From contig CM066292.1 of the NCBI GenBank assembly GCA_033816765.1, positions 3,162,001 through 3,226,000 of the forward strand: 64,000 nt of DNA, written 5' to 3'. Of this stretch, positions 20,446-31,206 are shown one piece after another. The position numbers and the translations under genes were made by a program. The stretch's first letter is position 1, and each line of letters opens with the position of its first letter. The DNA comes from Nothopassalora personata (taxonomy: Eukaryota > Ascomycota > Dothideomycetes > Mycosphaerellales > Mycosphaerellaceae). The notes below the pieces were generated by a model, which worked only from the letters and a program-made list of their open reading frames with translations, ran no database searches and was not told the DNA's origin.

Positions 20446-21844
20446 ATGGCCTCCGCCGTCTTCTTCCTCGACCTCAAGGGCAAGACCCTCCTCGCCCGCA
20501 ACTACCGCGGCGACATCCCCATGTCCGCCGTCGAAAAGTTCCCCGTCCTCCTCTCCGACGCAGAAGAAGAGAGCAGCTCCGTCCCACCCTGTTTCAGCGA
20601 CGACGGGATAAACTACCTTTACATCCGGCACAATAACCTTTACCTCCTCGCTCTCACAAAACGAAACAGCAACGCCGCCGAGATTCTGCTCTTCCTGCAC
20701 CGGATCGTTGAAGTGTTTACGGAGTACTTCAAAGAACTGGAGGAGGAGTCGATACGGGATAACTTCGTCGTCATCTATGAGTTGCTGGATGAGATGATGG
20801 ATTTTGGGTACCCGCAGACGACGGAGAGTAAGATTCTGCAGGAGTATATCACGCAGGAGTCGCACAAGTTGGAGGTGCAGGCGCGGCCTCCGATTGCTGT
20901 GACGAATGCTGTGTCGTGGAGAAGTGAGGGTATCCGGTATCGCAAGAACGAGGTGTTCCTGGATGTGGTGGAATCGCTCAATCTGCTGGTGTCAAGTCAG
21001 GGCAATGTGCTACGATCCGAGATTCTGGGTGCGGTGAAGATGAAGTGCTATCTTTCTGGTATGCCGGAGTTGCGGTTGGGATTGAATGACAAGGTCATGT
21101 TTGAGACGACTGGACGCGCGACGAGGGGGAAGGCAGTGGAGATGGAGGATGTCAAGTTCCATCAGTGTGTGAGGCTGTCGAGGTTCGAGAACGACAGGAC
21201 CATATCTTTCATCCCGCCTGATGGAGAGTTTGAGCTCATGTCATATCGACTGAACACACAGGTCAAGCCTCTGATCTGGGTGGAATGCATAGTGGAGTCA
21301 CATTCAGGATCGAGGATAGAGTATATGCTCAAGGCGAAGGCACAATTCAAGAGGCGAAGTACAGCGAACAATGTGGAGATCTCGATACCGGTGCCAGACG
21401 ACGCAGATACACCTCGTTTCCGGACCAACATTGGATCTGTGCACTATGCACCTGAGACAAGCTCGATCGTCTGGAAGATCAAACAGTTTGGTGGTGGCAA
21501 GGAGTTTTTGATGCGTGCTGAGCTCGGTTTGCCCTCAGTGAAGGGCGACGAAGAGCGAGGCGGCGGCATGATGGGTGGTTTCGGTGGCAGTATGGGTGGT
21601 GTCGGTGGTACTGCCAAGGGCAAGAGGCCAATCAACGTCAAGTTCGAGATCCCGTACTTCACGACCAGTGGTATTCAGGTCCGGTACTTGAAGATCATCG
21701 AGCCCAAGGTAAGCTATTGCAGTGGTTCAAACATTGTTGGCATATGGACTAACAACATCGCAGCTACAATACCCGTCTCTCCCATGGGTACGATACATCA
21801 CACAGAGCGGAGACATCTCTGTGAGGTTACCAGATGTGCAATAA
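20446..21844 (+). CDS. apm1: AP-1 clathrin adaptor complex subunit mu, 447 aa
   Basis: Exons 20446-21708 and 21764-21844, with a 55-nt intron (GTAAGC..ACTAAC..TCGCAG) placed so that IEPK continues as LQYPSLPWVRYITQSGD, the typical mu-1 ending. The longin-like N-terminal domain (1-140) starts SAVFFLDLKGKTLLARNYRG. The mu homology domain begins about residue 165 (WRSEGIRYRKNEVFLDVVE) and binds Tyr-based sorting signals on cargo. The complex works at the trans-Golgi and endosomes. A Gly/Met-rich loop of about 25 residues (GGGMMGGFGGSMGG) is inserted in the C-terminal domain. Length equals other mu-1 chains. Confidence 0.95.
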
Positions 21845-22444
21845 TGACATGTTACAGAATCGATGCAGCTGTAGTGAATACAGACAGCCGCCTCGACATA
21901 CCAAGCATCTTCTGTGCAGCTTTTATGACCCCAGACACTCTAATTGTGCTGGCTTGCGTCCGCCTCAACGCTTTCACCGCTATCCGTAGATGAAGCAAGC
22001 CGCGCCATCGCATCTGTAAGATCAGCGTGCTGGACATTACGTGCTTGATCTGTTTGCAACCCCAGGAGTCGCTTGTGTGGTTGCCGCCTGATCTTTCGAG
22101 AGGTTAGGCACTGGCCGCCATGGTCTTTGCGGCCTGCTTGTAAGGCAGAGGCGTGAGAACACGGGCGTCGCTTCAACGAGTGTTTTAGCACTCTATGCGG
22201 GTTAACATTGCTTTCCAGTTTGGAGTACGGTGGCAACCTTTCTTGTCATCCGCCATCGGAAGCCAACCATCAGGCGGATGCTGGGAGCACGATTTGCACG
22301 CGCGAGTGATGACCACAAGCGACCTTAAATCATACTACATATGTTATACGCAGGTAATGCTTCGACCGTCCTGCATCACCGCTCGCTATGCAATCGAGAG
22401 CAGCCACAATCCGCAGCTCATCCACTATGCAACCAATGCCATAT
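21845..22444. other. Intergenic, no supported gene
   Basis: 3' flanks of two convergent genes. Short frames on both strands, none convincing. Confidence 0.45.
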
Positions 22445-22837
22445 TCATCCAGCAGAAGACCAAGGTCTCCATTGCCCAAAGCCACCAGCAAGGCGCAGCC
22501 GCCTCTCTCTCCTCGTCTCATGCCGAGGTTCTTGATTGACCTCAAGCGATGCCTCTGGATCATCTGGTTCCTCTGGTTCCTCTGCCTCATCTGGTTCATG
22601 CTCTCGTCGCCACTGCCGCAAAAAGCGCCTCTCCTCTCGCTCTCTCTGCTCGTTGGTCCTCATATCGCGCGGGAACCAGTTCTGATCACTTGAATTTACC
22701 ACGCGCCGAGGACCCATCATAGTTGTAAGTATCTGTCCACGTGCAGCAGCTCTGATTTCGGCGAACTGCTCTTGCGTGGGTAATGCAACGTAGCCTTCAC
22801 GGATATAGACTTCGTCTGGTGGTGAAGGCACGTCCTG
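22445..22837 (-). other. Open frame continuing in frame after the CDC16 stop, about 130 codons
   Basis: Directly after the TAG at 22840-22838 the same minus frame stays open to a stop at 22445. It starts QDVPSPPDEVYIREGYVAL and has a charged C-terminal half (REREERRFLRQWRREHEPD, PEEPDDPE). The composition is protein-like and not a mirror of any gene on the other strand. It has no ATG near its beginning; the first one is in TTMMGPRR. It may be a C-terminal exon of CDC16: a GTGAGC donor at about 22918 and the TAG itself as acceptor would remove 81 nt in frame. It may also be part of a separate small gene. Confidence 0.4.
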
Positions 22838-24750
22838 CTAGGGCGAGTCGTCATCACCTGCACCGACGAGATCCATGCCGTCGTCTTGCTGTTCGTGTCG
22901 CCGTTGCCTCCTGCTCACACCGCGGATACGGTGGATGTTGGCCAGGTTATTCTGTAGTCGGGTGTCCAGCTCGTCCTCGTCGGCACCAGCTAGTACACTA
23001 TGTACCTCAAGCTGCTCAAGGGCTTTGTTGAGCAACTCACTTGCAACGGGATCCTGCGGGCTGATAGCTAGAGCTGAGTGAAATGCGACTGTAGCGTCGA
23101 ATGGCTGCTCAAGATCCAGCAAAGTCAGTCCTTTCGAGGCGAAGACACCAGCATCTTGCATGCCCAGCCGTATTACTTCATCGAATTCTTCCAGAGCTTC
23201 CGCGTACTGCCCAGATCTTCGATAGGCATGCGCGAGATTCAGGCGAATGACCGCATGCTGGGTTGCAGGTGCTTCGTTTTCCTCTACGATGCTCAGCGCG
23301 AGAGTGAAATGTCGTATCGCAGGCTCGAGATCGTCATCCATGTACGAGACCAGACCGAGTTCATTGATCAAAAGTGGGTCTGTCTTGCACAGGTTGTACG
23401 CCGCCGTCAGGTACTCACGAGCGATGGACAGGTTACCGAGCGCGATCTCTTGCATGCCCAAGAACAGCTGTGGTAGATGTGAACCTTGGAACAGGCGAGC
23501 GGCGGTGCTGTACGCGGCGATTGCCTGATCACTTTCTCCTTCTTCGGCGAATGTATGCGCAAATCCAATCCAAGCCGGGCCAAAGTGCGGGTCCATCATG
23601 CTAGCTTTCGAAAAGTATGATCGTGCTTCTGGGATGCGGTTTGAAGCGAGGTAGTAGGTCCCTACAGCAAGCCACGTGCAAGGCTCCTGTGGGTGCGTGT
23701 CGGCCAGGTCGTGCGACAGAGAGAAGAGCGTGTTGACTTCGCCCAGCTTGTGGAGCAGCGAAAGATGTAGGGGGATGCAGGCAAAGTTGTAAGGATCAGA
23801 ATCGAGAATCTCAGTCGTCAGCCCGACGGCCGATCGTAGGTGCGAGGCATTGAAGAGCTTCTCGGCCTTGGCCAGAAGAATGTCCGGATTGTCTTCCAGC
23901 CTGTAGTTTTCCAATGTCTCAATCGCGGCGTTGAAGTCCTGCTCCCTAGTGTACTTGTTCAGGCGCATCGTGTACAGATTCTTGGTGAAGTCGGCCGCTT
24001 CCGGTATGGCTGCTGTGTCGCCTGCTGGAGGGTGTACGCTTTCGAAGTTGAGGCTGTCCAAGAACTGCCACTCCTCTTCCGGCGTCATCAAGGCATTCCG
24101 CACGAGCTGATCGAAGGCCTCGAAGCACTGCACATCTATGCGCACGGCATCCTTGTAGCACTCTTTCGCCCGATCGAAGGCATTCTGCTTCGCAAAGCAC
24201 AGTCCGCGCAGATAGCACATTCCAGCCTCGTACTTCAGGTTCCACGCGTCCTCGCGATCTCGCTCTTCACTGCGATCGACCCTGTCGCTTCGACTCGGTA
24301 CTCGCGACTTGCCGTGTTGCTTGCTGGACAGTCCATTGCTGATGTGTTGCAGCTTTCGTCGTGCGCCGTCCGCCGTTGTGATCAAGTGTACCGGGTTCTT
24401 GTCGCCAAGTAAAGCGAGCGCATCGTCGTGTCGGTTCTGCTTGATGTAGCAGTGTCCCGCCAAATATCGTGCCGAGGCTTTGCGGTGTGTGAGGTCCGAT
24501 CTCGACGCGTATGCTAATGCTCGCGTGTAGTTAGCAGCTGCGAAATGGGTACGCGCCAGAGCGAGAGTGTCGTCGTCGGATTCTGGGGGGGGGGCGTCAG
24601 TACAAGCTGCACCATCATCCATCATGACCATGTCTCACTCGTCAATGCCAACAGCTTGTCGCCCACGAATATGGCCGTGTCATACTGTTGTCGGTCCAGC
24701 GCGTCCTGTCGCCAGCTCCGCAAGAAGTTATGCATTCCCTCCATATTCAT
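22838..24750 (-). CDS. CDC16: Anaphase-promoting complex subunit 6 (Cdc16/Cut9), TPR protein, about 618 aa
   Basis: Exons 24750-24639 and 24582-22838. The 56-nt intron (GTGAGA..C10AG) has a run of ten C before its acceptor. Exon 1 supplies the N-terminus MNMEGMHNFLRSWRQDAL and AIFVGDKLLALT, as in Cut9; exon 2 continues KSDDDTLALARTHFAAANY. Tetratricopeptide repeats fill the chain, for example YLAGHCYIKQNRHDDALAL, AWIGFAHTFAEEGESDQAI and LNLAHAYRRSGQYAEALEE. The block EAFDQLVRNALMTPEEEW is characteristic of APC6. The subunit dimerises within the APC/C scaffold that ubiquitinates cyclin B and securin. A Ser/Arg linker near residue 105 is species-specific. The C-terminus may be longer. Confidence 0.93.
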
Positions 24751-25072
24751 CCAATATCCATGTCATTTAGACGTGTCCGATAGATGATATCAGTACGACC
24801 ACTGACCCTCGCACCTGCAGACAGTAAGTACGTGCGCCTCCTCGTGGATGCCATTTTCGCCCATACAAAACCTGAAGAAAGTCAAGATCGCGTCCGCCGT
24901 CTCGTTGTTTACCTTTGTCACATGGAAAGCGGGGATCGCCTAACTCGCGCTTTCTAAAGGTGACCTGACTGAGCTTCACCATCTTCACAATGAACAATTC
25001 CCTCGCCATACACCCCGACAGACCAACGAGGGTTGCCACACCTCTTCATATTGATCGCATCCATCCAACAAC
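24751..25072. promoter_or_regulatory. Shared divergent promoter, CDC16 / YJU2
   Basis: 322 bp between divergent start codons; must contain both promoters. No clear element recognised. Confidence 0.5.
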
Positions 25073-25969
25073 ATGTCTGAACGAAAAGTGCTCTCCAAAT
25101 ACTACCCACCCGACTTCGACCCCTCCAAGCTCGAGCGGCGACGAGGCCCCAAGCAGACTGGGCCTAAGCAGCAGACCGTCCGTCTTATGGCACCCTTCAG
25201 CATGCGCTGTACGTCATGTGGCGAGTACATCTACAAAGGCCGCAAATTCAACTCGCGGAAAGAGACTACCGAGGAGAAATACTACGCAATAACCATATTC
25301 CGCTTCTATATCAGGTGTACACGATGTTCTGCCGAGATCACTTTCAAGACGGATCCAAAGAATATGGATTATATGTGCGAACGAGGTGCGAAGCGGAATT
25401 TTGAGCCGTGGAGAGAGTCGAAGCTTGCGGAGGAGACGGAGGAGGAAAGGCTGGATCGCATACAGAGGGAGGAGGATGAGAAGGATGCGATGAAGGATTT
25501 GGAGAAGAAGACAATTGATGCGAAGACTGAGATGGCCATTGCGGATGCGCTGGATGATGTCAGGCATCGGAATGCGGCGAGAGCGAGGGCAGAAATGGGC
25601 GGTGCGGCTGTGGTGGAAGCGCCAGACAAGGTGGATGAGGAGGCCGAGAGGATTGAAAGAGAGCTGGAGGAGCAGGCCAGGATGGCGTTCCAGAGCTCGA
25701 CGGGCGAACGGGTGAGGCGACTGGGCGAGGAAGATGGTGATGGGAAGTCAGATCAAGATGCCGCAGACAGACTTGCCATGCCTCCACCTGCTGTGCCGAC
25801 TTTCGAGCGGCAGATCAAGAAGAAGAAAGAGCCGGTCTCGTTATTGGGCATCAAGAAGCCACAGGTAATAGAGAATCCAGCAGCGCCAGCGGTAGCGACT
25901 GGACCTGTAACTGCTGCACCAGCTGCTGGGCTCGGACTGGGCGCTTACGACTCCGACGATGATGATTGA
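25073..25969 (+). CDS. YJU2: Pre-mRNA splicing factor Yju2/Cwf16 (CCDC94 family), 298 aa
   Basis: Intronless. The conserved domain fills residues 1-130: MSERKVLSKYYPPDFDPSKL, then RLMAPFSMRCTSCGEYIYKG, a CxxC pair, and IRCTRCSAEITFKTDPKN, a second CxxC. The four Cys bind zinc. RKETTEEKYYAITIFRFYI is also diagnostic. Yju2 joins the spliceosome with the NineTeen complex and promotes the first (branching) step. A long Lys/Glu coiled-coil-like helix follows (EETEEERLDRIQREEDEKD), and the tail is Pro/Ala-rich, ending in acidic YDSDDDD. Length is usual. Confidence 0.95.
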   Translation: MSERKVLSKYYPPDFDPSKLERRRGPKQTGPKQQTVRLMAPFSMRCTSCGEYIYKGRKFNSRKETTEEKYYAITIFRFYIRCTRCSAEITFKTDPKNMDYMCERGAKRNFEPWRESKLAEETEEERLDRIQREEDEKDAMKDLEKKTIDAKTEMAIADALDDVRHRNAARARAEMGGAAVVEAPDKVDEEAERIERELEEQARMAFQSSTGERVRRLGEEDGDGKSDQDAADRLAMPPPAVPTFERQIKKKKEPVSLLGIKKPQVIENPAAPAVATGPVTAAPAAGLGLGAYDSDDDD

Positions 25970-26399
25970 GATTCTCCTCAGGTACCTTGAGGATACCACT
26001 TTCCAATCACCCGCATTATGGACCTTTTGATCGCGAAACTTAGTGCATTCGAGGGAGAGAGACGCAAAGAGTCGAATGATCTAACTTGTAGACGCAGAGA
26101 CCTCGTCGTTGGGGTGGAGGGTCAGTTGCGGTGCTGAAAGTTTGGCCGCTTTCCCTCATAACTGCGGGACCAACAAAAGCGGTGGCCGCACCGCTCTAAA
26201 CGCGACACCGATATCAAGCTGCGTAGAGTGCTTCTAGGACCTACGACGCAGCGTGTGTGGCAGAAGCGAGGCGCAGAAGCGAGGCGCACATTGATGCTTT
26301 CCCTTGACAAGCAGTATCTACGCTGCAGTGCGTCTCCCGCAGCGTTCATCAGGCAATCGTGTCCGCGTACAGGCGGTTTGTCGACAGCCCTCGGTGATC
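25970..26399. other. Intergenic, no supported gene
   Basis: 3' flank of YJU2, normal composition, ending at a sharp switch to AT-rich DNA near 26400. Confidence 0.5.
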
Positions 26400-26786
26400 T
26401 TCCTAGCCGTATTATTGTTAGGAAAAGTAGTAAAATAGTAAGAGTAATAGTAAGAGTAACTAGTGAATAGTGTCACGATCCAAGCATATATAATATAACC
26501 CTACATGAAGTTCTAATCAACTTGCTATAACGCGATATTAATTAGACTATAGCCTTAGTATACGCTTACATCGTAAGATAAAGTACTCTTATACTTATAA
26601 TATGTTGAACTTACTATCTAATATAACTATTTAGAGTATGCTATAACTTCTATAGTAGTACTATATACTAGTATACTTCCATTATCTACTCTCCTTTATC
26701 TCTTATCAGCCTAAGAACAGACCTAATAAAGTGTAGTCTTCTGATCTTAGAAAATTATTAGGTTATACTAAAGCTAACCTTGAAAT
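26400..26786. repeat. AT-rich island, probable RIP-affected repeat relic
   Basis: Very AT-rich, TA-rich and CA-poor. AGTAAGAGTAATAGT-type repeats at its left edge resemble those of the 12180-12570 island. No open frame. Confidence 0.55.
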
Positions 26787-27030
26787 AATGCTCACGTTCA
26801 GGCCACCGTCACACCACCCAAGCACGGCTGTAAACGGTACACGATACCATCAATGGATGCATCATCCTTGCGCGAAGAGGCCGAAATATCTGCTCGTAGG
26901 TACACACCCTCGACACCGTACACAATGCTCCCTCTCAATGGCATCTCGCTCATCACGTACAGTCCTCGCCAACAATCCTCGGTTACACCTCCCGTCCACT
27001 ACCGACCCGCCCAGCGAGACTAACCCTCCC

Positions 27031-28165
27031 ATGCAGAAGACATGGCTGATCTTTGGTGCGACTGGACATATCGGGCGGTCGCTGTCGAAAGCAGCGTTGA
27101 GCCATGGTGATAATGTCACCGCTGTGGGCAGGACGGGAGAGAACAGTATGCAGCAGATGCAAGGCTGGCATGCACGATGTCAGGGCCTGCTATGCGATGT
27201 AAGAGTCAGGCAGACGGTGAAAGAGGTCATCGATCTTTGTATCAAGCAATGGGGCAAGATCGATATCATTGTGAAGTAAGCGTACGATGACGTGGTGCTG
27301 CTGCTGCTGCTGCTGCTGCTGCTGTGGAAAGGGATTCACGCGTTGACACATGAGTAGCTGCACAGGCTACGGCGTGATAGGCGCCTGCGAGGACCAAGAT
27401 GACTGCGATCTCCGTTCACAATTCGAAACGAATTTCCTCGGAACTCTCAACATCATCCAGCTTTCCCTGCCGCATCTTCGCGAACAAGCTGTGAAGCGAA
27501 ATGAAGACGACAACGCAGGCCGATACCTCATCTTCTCTTCAACGTCCGGAGCGCTCGGAGTGCCAGGATTAGGTCCATATTGCGCGACAAAGTACGCCAC
27601 CGAGGGTCTGATCGAGAGCATGCTGTATGAGATCGACTCCTTTGGGATCAAGGCGACCTTGGTCGAGCCTGGTCACATGCGGATCGATGAGCCGACCGGT
27701 TTGGACGACAAGGCACCAGATGGTATGGGCAATGACGAAAATGGCGTGAAGATCAAGAAGTACGGCCACTTTCTAGTCAAGAACCCGTCAGCGCCATACG
27801 ATACACCTACGGCGCCAGCTGGGCATGCCAGGAGGATTGTGCAATGGTTATCAGATCACCAGCCGACCAGCGCCGTCAAGTCAGCGGAGCTTGTGTGGCA
27901 GCTTGGACATTGTCGATACCCGCCTCTGCGGCTGCTGCTGGGCACATTTGCGGTCGAGAGCGTCAGAGATAGGCTAAGGAGTGTGATCGAGGAGATCGAG
28001 GATTGGAAGCATCTGCATTTCCCGATTGTGGATGAGAACGGCAAAGCCAAGGGAGATAAAGGGGGCGACGATGAGTTTGACCTGAAGGGTGACGAGGATG
28101 CTGTGGATCTTGGAGAGGATGGTGTAGGGGAGGCTGATATCAAGGAGGAGGAAGATGAAGCTTAA
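27031..28165 (+). CDS. Short-chain dehydrogenase/reductase, 350 aa
   Basis: Exons 27031-27275 and 27358-28165. The 82-nt intron (GTAAGC..GAGTAG) carries nine CTG triplets and joins IVK to the next exon as VNCTGYGVIG, the NNAG-type strand. The first exon gives the cofactor site WLIFGATGHIGRSLSKAAL. The catalytic block is FSSTSGALGVPGLGPYCATK, with Ser and YxxxK, so a classical SDR active site. The frame is open upstream to an ATG at 26788, but that would put 81 unlike residues before the Rossmann strand, so the ATG at 27031 is chosen. The C-terminus has an unusual acidic tail (DLKGDEDAVDLGEDGVGEAD). Substrate unknown. Confidence 0.85.
27298..27324 (+). repeat. (CTG)9 triplet repeat in the SDR intron
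   Basis: Nine perfect CTG units inside the 82-nt intron. Its removal by splicing keeps a Leu or Ala run out of the protein. Confidence 0.9.
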
Positions 28166-28955
28166 AAGTCGACGTTCTATTGTCGCACCACGATATGTGT
28201 TGCACGACCATTGGCTAAGCAATCGGTCAGTGTCAGTAGACAAGAAGTGGACAGGCGCTCGCATGGCCACCTCAGACTAGCCATGTCTCTTTCCGCATAC
28301 CAGATTATGAGAGTGACTGCCCACCACAGACCGGGACAGCCAAAGAGACTACTTCAGCAGCCAACCCTGTTACGCTTCCTCCAGTCAGAGGCCTTAGTTA
28401 CGAGAACAAGGAACAACGAGACGCACAATTGCCTCGGTACAGAACCCACACTCCCCAATCTAGAACGTCTTAAGCTCGAATACCCTTTCTTTGTCGTTTC
28501 GAACGACGACCACTGACGGTAAGCCTTGCGTTTCATGTCTTCTCCAGTGTTGCCATAAAAATCATCTTACAGGTCGCCACGCCAAGAAGGCTTCGAGATC
28601 GACAGATACGGCACCGCGCAAAAGAGGTAGCCGCACGACAGCTTCGAAGACGTCTTCAGTCAAGAACGCAGGGCATCCAGAAACCGACGGCAAAGAAGTC
28701 CTCGCCGGAGAAGAAGGGTTGACGTCGTCGTCGTCGTCGTCGGAGGAGGAGGAGGAGGAGGAGGAAGAGCGGAATGATGATGATGGTGATGGATGCATGA
28801 TGAGAGTGTTGTTAGTTTATGCTTCGTGGGTATATTGAGCAGTGGGGTTTTCACAGGCTATTGCTACAACCATTTTACCATTATGTCTGTCTCAGAAGAA
28901 GGCTCGATACCATCATTGCAATGCCATACCGACAATCTCCTCACCTCACCTCACT
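28166..28955. other. Intergenic with simple repeats
   Basis: Holds a (GTC)n then (GGA)n run at about 28723-28775 and a CTCAC-type pentamer run at about 28939-28965. A plus frame (28491-28838) reads KKASRSTDTAPRKRGSRTT and a poly-Ser/poly-Glu run. It is likely low-complexity chance coding, though a lost 3' exon is possible. Confidence 0.4.
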
Positions 28956-30734
28956 TCACCTCACATGCCAACCTCCCCCCTCAGCCCCCCTCATCCTCAC
29001 AGTTCTCCCCGCCCTCGCACCACTCGGTACTGCCTCATCCACCGCAAACTCTCCATTGACCACAACACACCTAATCCCCCTCGCGGCCCGTTTCGGCTCC
29101 GCAAACGTCGCCGCATCCCTGATCTCCCCAGCATCAAACAGCACAAGATCCGCCTTGTACCCCTCCCTCACCAATCCTCTGTCCTTCGTCCCTATCACAG
29201 CCGCGGCTCTAGACGTCACGTGTGCTACCGCCTCTTCCAGTCCACCTTCGAAGATCGTCTCGGCGTCGACAGAGTCAAAGGTGTCGCTGGACGTGGCGTG
29301 GGATATATTGCGCGATTGACCGGCGGGTAAATCGCGAGCGTAGTGTCCCAGGTAGCGTGGGAACGTGCCCCATCCCCTCGGGTGTGGTTTCGTAGAAGTT
29401 AGAATGCCGTCTGAGCCGCCTGTGTGTTTGGGATGGCGCATTATGGTTCTGACGTTTCCCTCGTGGCCGGAGTGCGAGAGGATTGTGGAGTTGAAGGAGT
29501 CCTCTTTCAGGATGGTGATGTATGTATCGAAGGGATCTTGGTTCTGCTCTTTCGCGATCTGAGCAATCGTCTTGCCTACGTACTTCTCTGCAAGTTCTGG
29601 CTTGGAGACGCCGCCGATTTCGAGGATGTCCCAGTGGAGGGTCACGCCGTGACAGCCATCTGTGCCTTCGTAGAGGGCTTGATATTTGATCTTAGCCAGT
29701 TTCTCGGAGTCGTTGAGAAGGGCGAGTTTATCGTCTGCGCTGGCTGCCCAGCTTGGTAGAGTGCTGGCTAGTGTCGTGCTGCCGGGGAGGTAAGGGTAAG
29801 TGTCAAGCGTGATATCCACACCCTCTGCGATGGCTGCGTCGATCATGGCGATCAGTTCATTCGCCCTGCCTGCATTTTCCTCGTAGTTCATCGTCGCATG
29901 CGTTAGGTGTAACCTCACTCCCGTGTCTCTCGCAATCTGGATCATTTCTTGGTAAGCTTGCAATGCACCCTTGCCATAGCTCCTCGTGTGCGGACAATAG
30001 TATCCGCCATACTCTTTCACGACCTTGCACAGCTCCGCAATCTCAGAATCGGAAGCGAACATTCCAGGCACGTAAGTAAGGCCACTCGACATCCCCACTG
30101 CACCATCTTCTAGACTCTTGCGCAAAATCGTCTTCATCGCCTCAATCTCCTCGTCCGTAGCAGGACTCGAATCCCACCCCTTCACCAAGATCCGCAAATT
30201 CCCCTGGGGAACGAGATACGCTGCATTCGTAGCAGTCCGCTCCCGATCCAGGACGTCTAGATATTCACCCACTGTCCTCCAGCGATCAAAGAAGCCAGGG
30301 TAATCAGTTTCGGAAGGATTCCCATTCCAGCCTGCAATCTGCTCACGAATCCGTGCCATGGCGACATCGCTGACGGGGGAATACGAGATTCCATCTTGGC
30401 CAATGACTTCGGTCGTGACACCTTGAGTGATTTTGGCTTCGTGGGTAGGATTGTGGAGGAGCGACAAGTCAGAGTGGGCGTGCATGTCTATGAAGCCGGG
30501 GCAGAGGGTCCAGTGGCCATTTTCGCAGTCTATAATGCGGGTTCCATTGGTGCGGGCTTGGGAGATCTCGTCTTTGGTGTAGGCTGAGTCTCCAGGTCTA
30601 ATGCTGTGGATCTTGCCATCTTGAACTGAAACGCTGCCGAGGTATCGTGGTGTTTCGCCTGAGCCATCGATGATGGTGGCACTCAGGAAGATGGTGTTAC
30701 CTGAACGCGGTTGCTCTTGCTCTTGAGACGGCAT
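28956..30734 (-). CDS. N-acyl-D-amino-acid deacylase-type amidohydrolase, 592 aa
   Basis: Intronless in its coding part. Amidohydrolase-superfamily metalloenzyme. It has an N-terminal beta-sandwich strand (FLSATIIDGSGETPRYLGSV), the metal-binding HxH in CPGFIDMHAHSDLSLL, and ITQGVTTEVIGQDGISYSP. Later metal ligands fit HTRSYGKG and LHLTHATMN. The D-aminoacylase signature region is KPHPRGWGTFPRYLGHYARD, and the C-terminal sandwich begins VREGYKADLVLFD. Family members release D-amino acids from N-acyl forms or cleave related amides. No signal peptide, so probably cytosolic. Such genes are of bacterial type and patchy in fungi, so transfer is possible but not shown here. Confidence 0.88.
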   Translation of the reverse strand: MPSQEQEQPRSGNTIFLSATIIDGSGETPRYLGSVSVQDGKIHSIRPGDSAYTKDEISQARTNGTRIIDCENGHWTLCPGFIDMHAHSDLSLLHNPTHEAKITQGVTTEVIGQDGISYSPVSDVAMARIREQIAGWNGNPSETDYPGFFDRWRTVGEYLDVLDRERTATNAAYLVPQGNLRILVKGWDSSPATDEEIEAMKTILRKSLEDGAVGMSSGLTYVPGMFASDSEIAELCKVVKEYGGYYCPHTRSYGKGALQAYQEMIQIARDTGVRLHLTHATMNYEENAGRANELIAMIDAAIAEGVDITLDTYPYLPGSTTLASTLPSWAASADDKLALLNDSEKLAKIKYQALYEGTDGCHGVTLHWDILEIGGVSKPELAEKYVGKTIAQIAKEQNQDPFDTYITILKEDSFNSTILSHSGHEGNVRTIMRHPKHTGGSDGILTSTKPHPRGWGTFPRYLGHYARDLPAGQSRNISHATSSDTFDSVDAETIFEGGLEEAVAHVTSRAAAVIGTKDRGLVREGYKADLVLFDAGEIRDAATFAEPKRAARGIRCVVVNGEFAVDEAVPSGARAGRTVRMRGAEGGGWHVR

Positions 30735-30749
30735 GGCGGAGACGTATCA

Positions 30750-30808
30750 CTGTTGAAAGGAATATTGAACAGGGAATCAATAGTCTTGAAAATGTAGACT
30801 GCACTTAC
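30750..30808 (-). other. Probable intron in the amidohydrolase 5' leader
   Basis: GTAAGT at 30808-30803 and TTTCAACAG ending at 30750 form a canonical 59-nt intron, 15 bp before the start codon. The exon upstream holds a short open frame (from an ATG near 30957) that stops at the donor (CTG TAA), a possible upstream ORF. Confidence 0.4.
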
Positions 30809-31206
30809 AGAAAGACTTCCTCTATATAGATTTCGTGTCCGTGCTGCGAAATCAAGAGGTGAGGTCCCGGCGAAGCTCCAAAGTGGAGCAGGGATGCTTC
30901 GCCTATCAAGGCCGGTGCGGCCGCATGCTGAACGAGGACACCGTGGTCAGCGAGCATGCCTGCAAAGCAGATGTAGAAGAGAGGAGTGCGTTGGGTCGAA
31001 TTCCATGGGCTTGAAGAGAGAGAGAGAGACAAAGTGTTGTGGTTGTGGCTCCACAGGCATATTCCAGCCCGGAGCACTTTCAGAAAGATTGTATTGGTTC
31101 AATCGGCGATCTTAGATCGTCAGAAGTGCAGCTGTCTGGTCTCGCAGGATCATCGTAAATAGCAGTCATATCCATCTCTTGCACGTTTCACGCATAAATC
31201 GATCAA
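30809..31206. other. Intergenic, leader of the amidohydrolase gene
   Basis: Contains a GA-dinucleotide run near 31016-31030. No separate gene supported. Confidence 0.4.

Noticed and set aside
23840..24412. 190-codon plus-strand frame
   Set aside because: Antisense of CDC16.
26788..27030. N-terminal extension of the SDR protein
   Set aside because: 81 residues unlike any SDR N-terminus; the Rossmann strand starts right after the ATG at 27031.
28491..28838. Poly-Ser/poly-Glu frame
   Set aside because: Produced by GTC and GGA simple repeats; no start context or conserved part.
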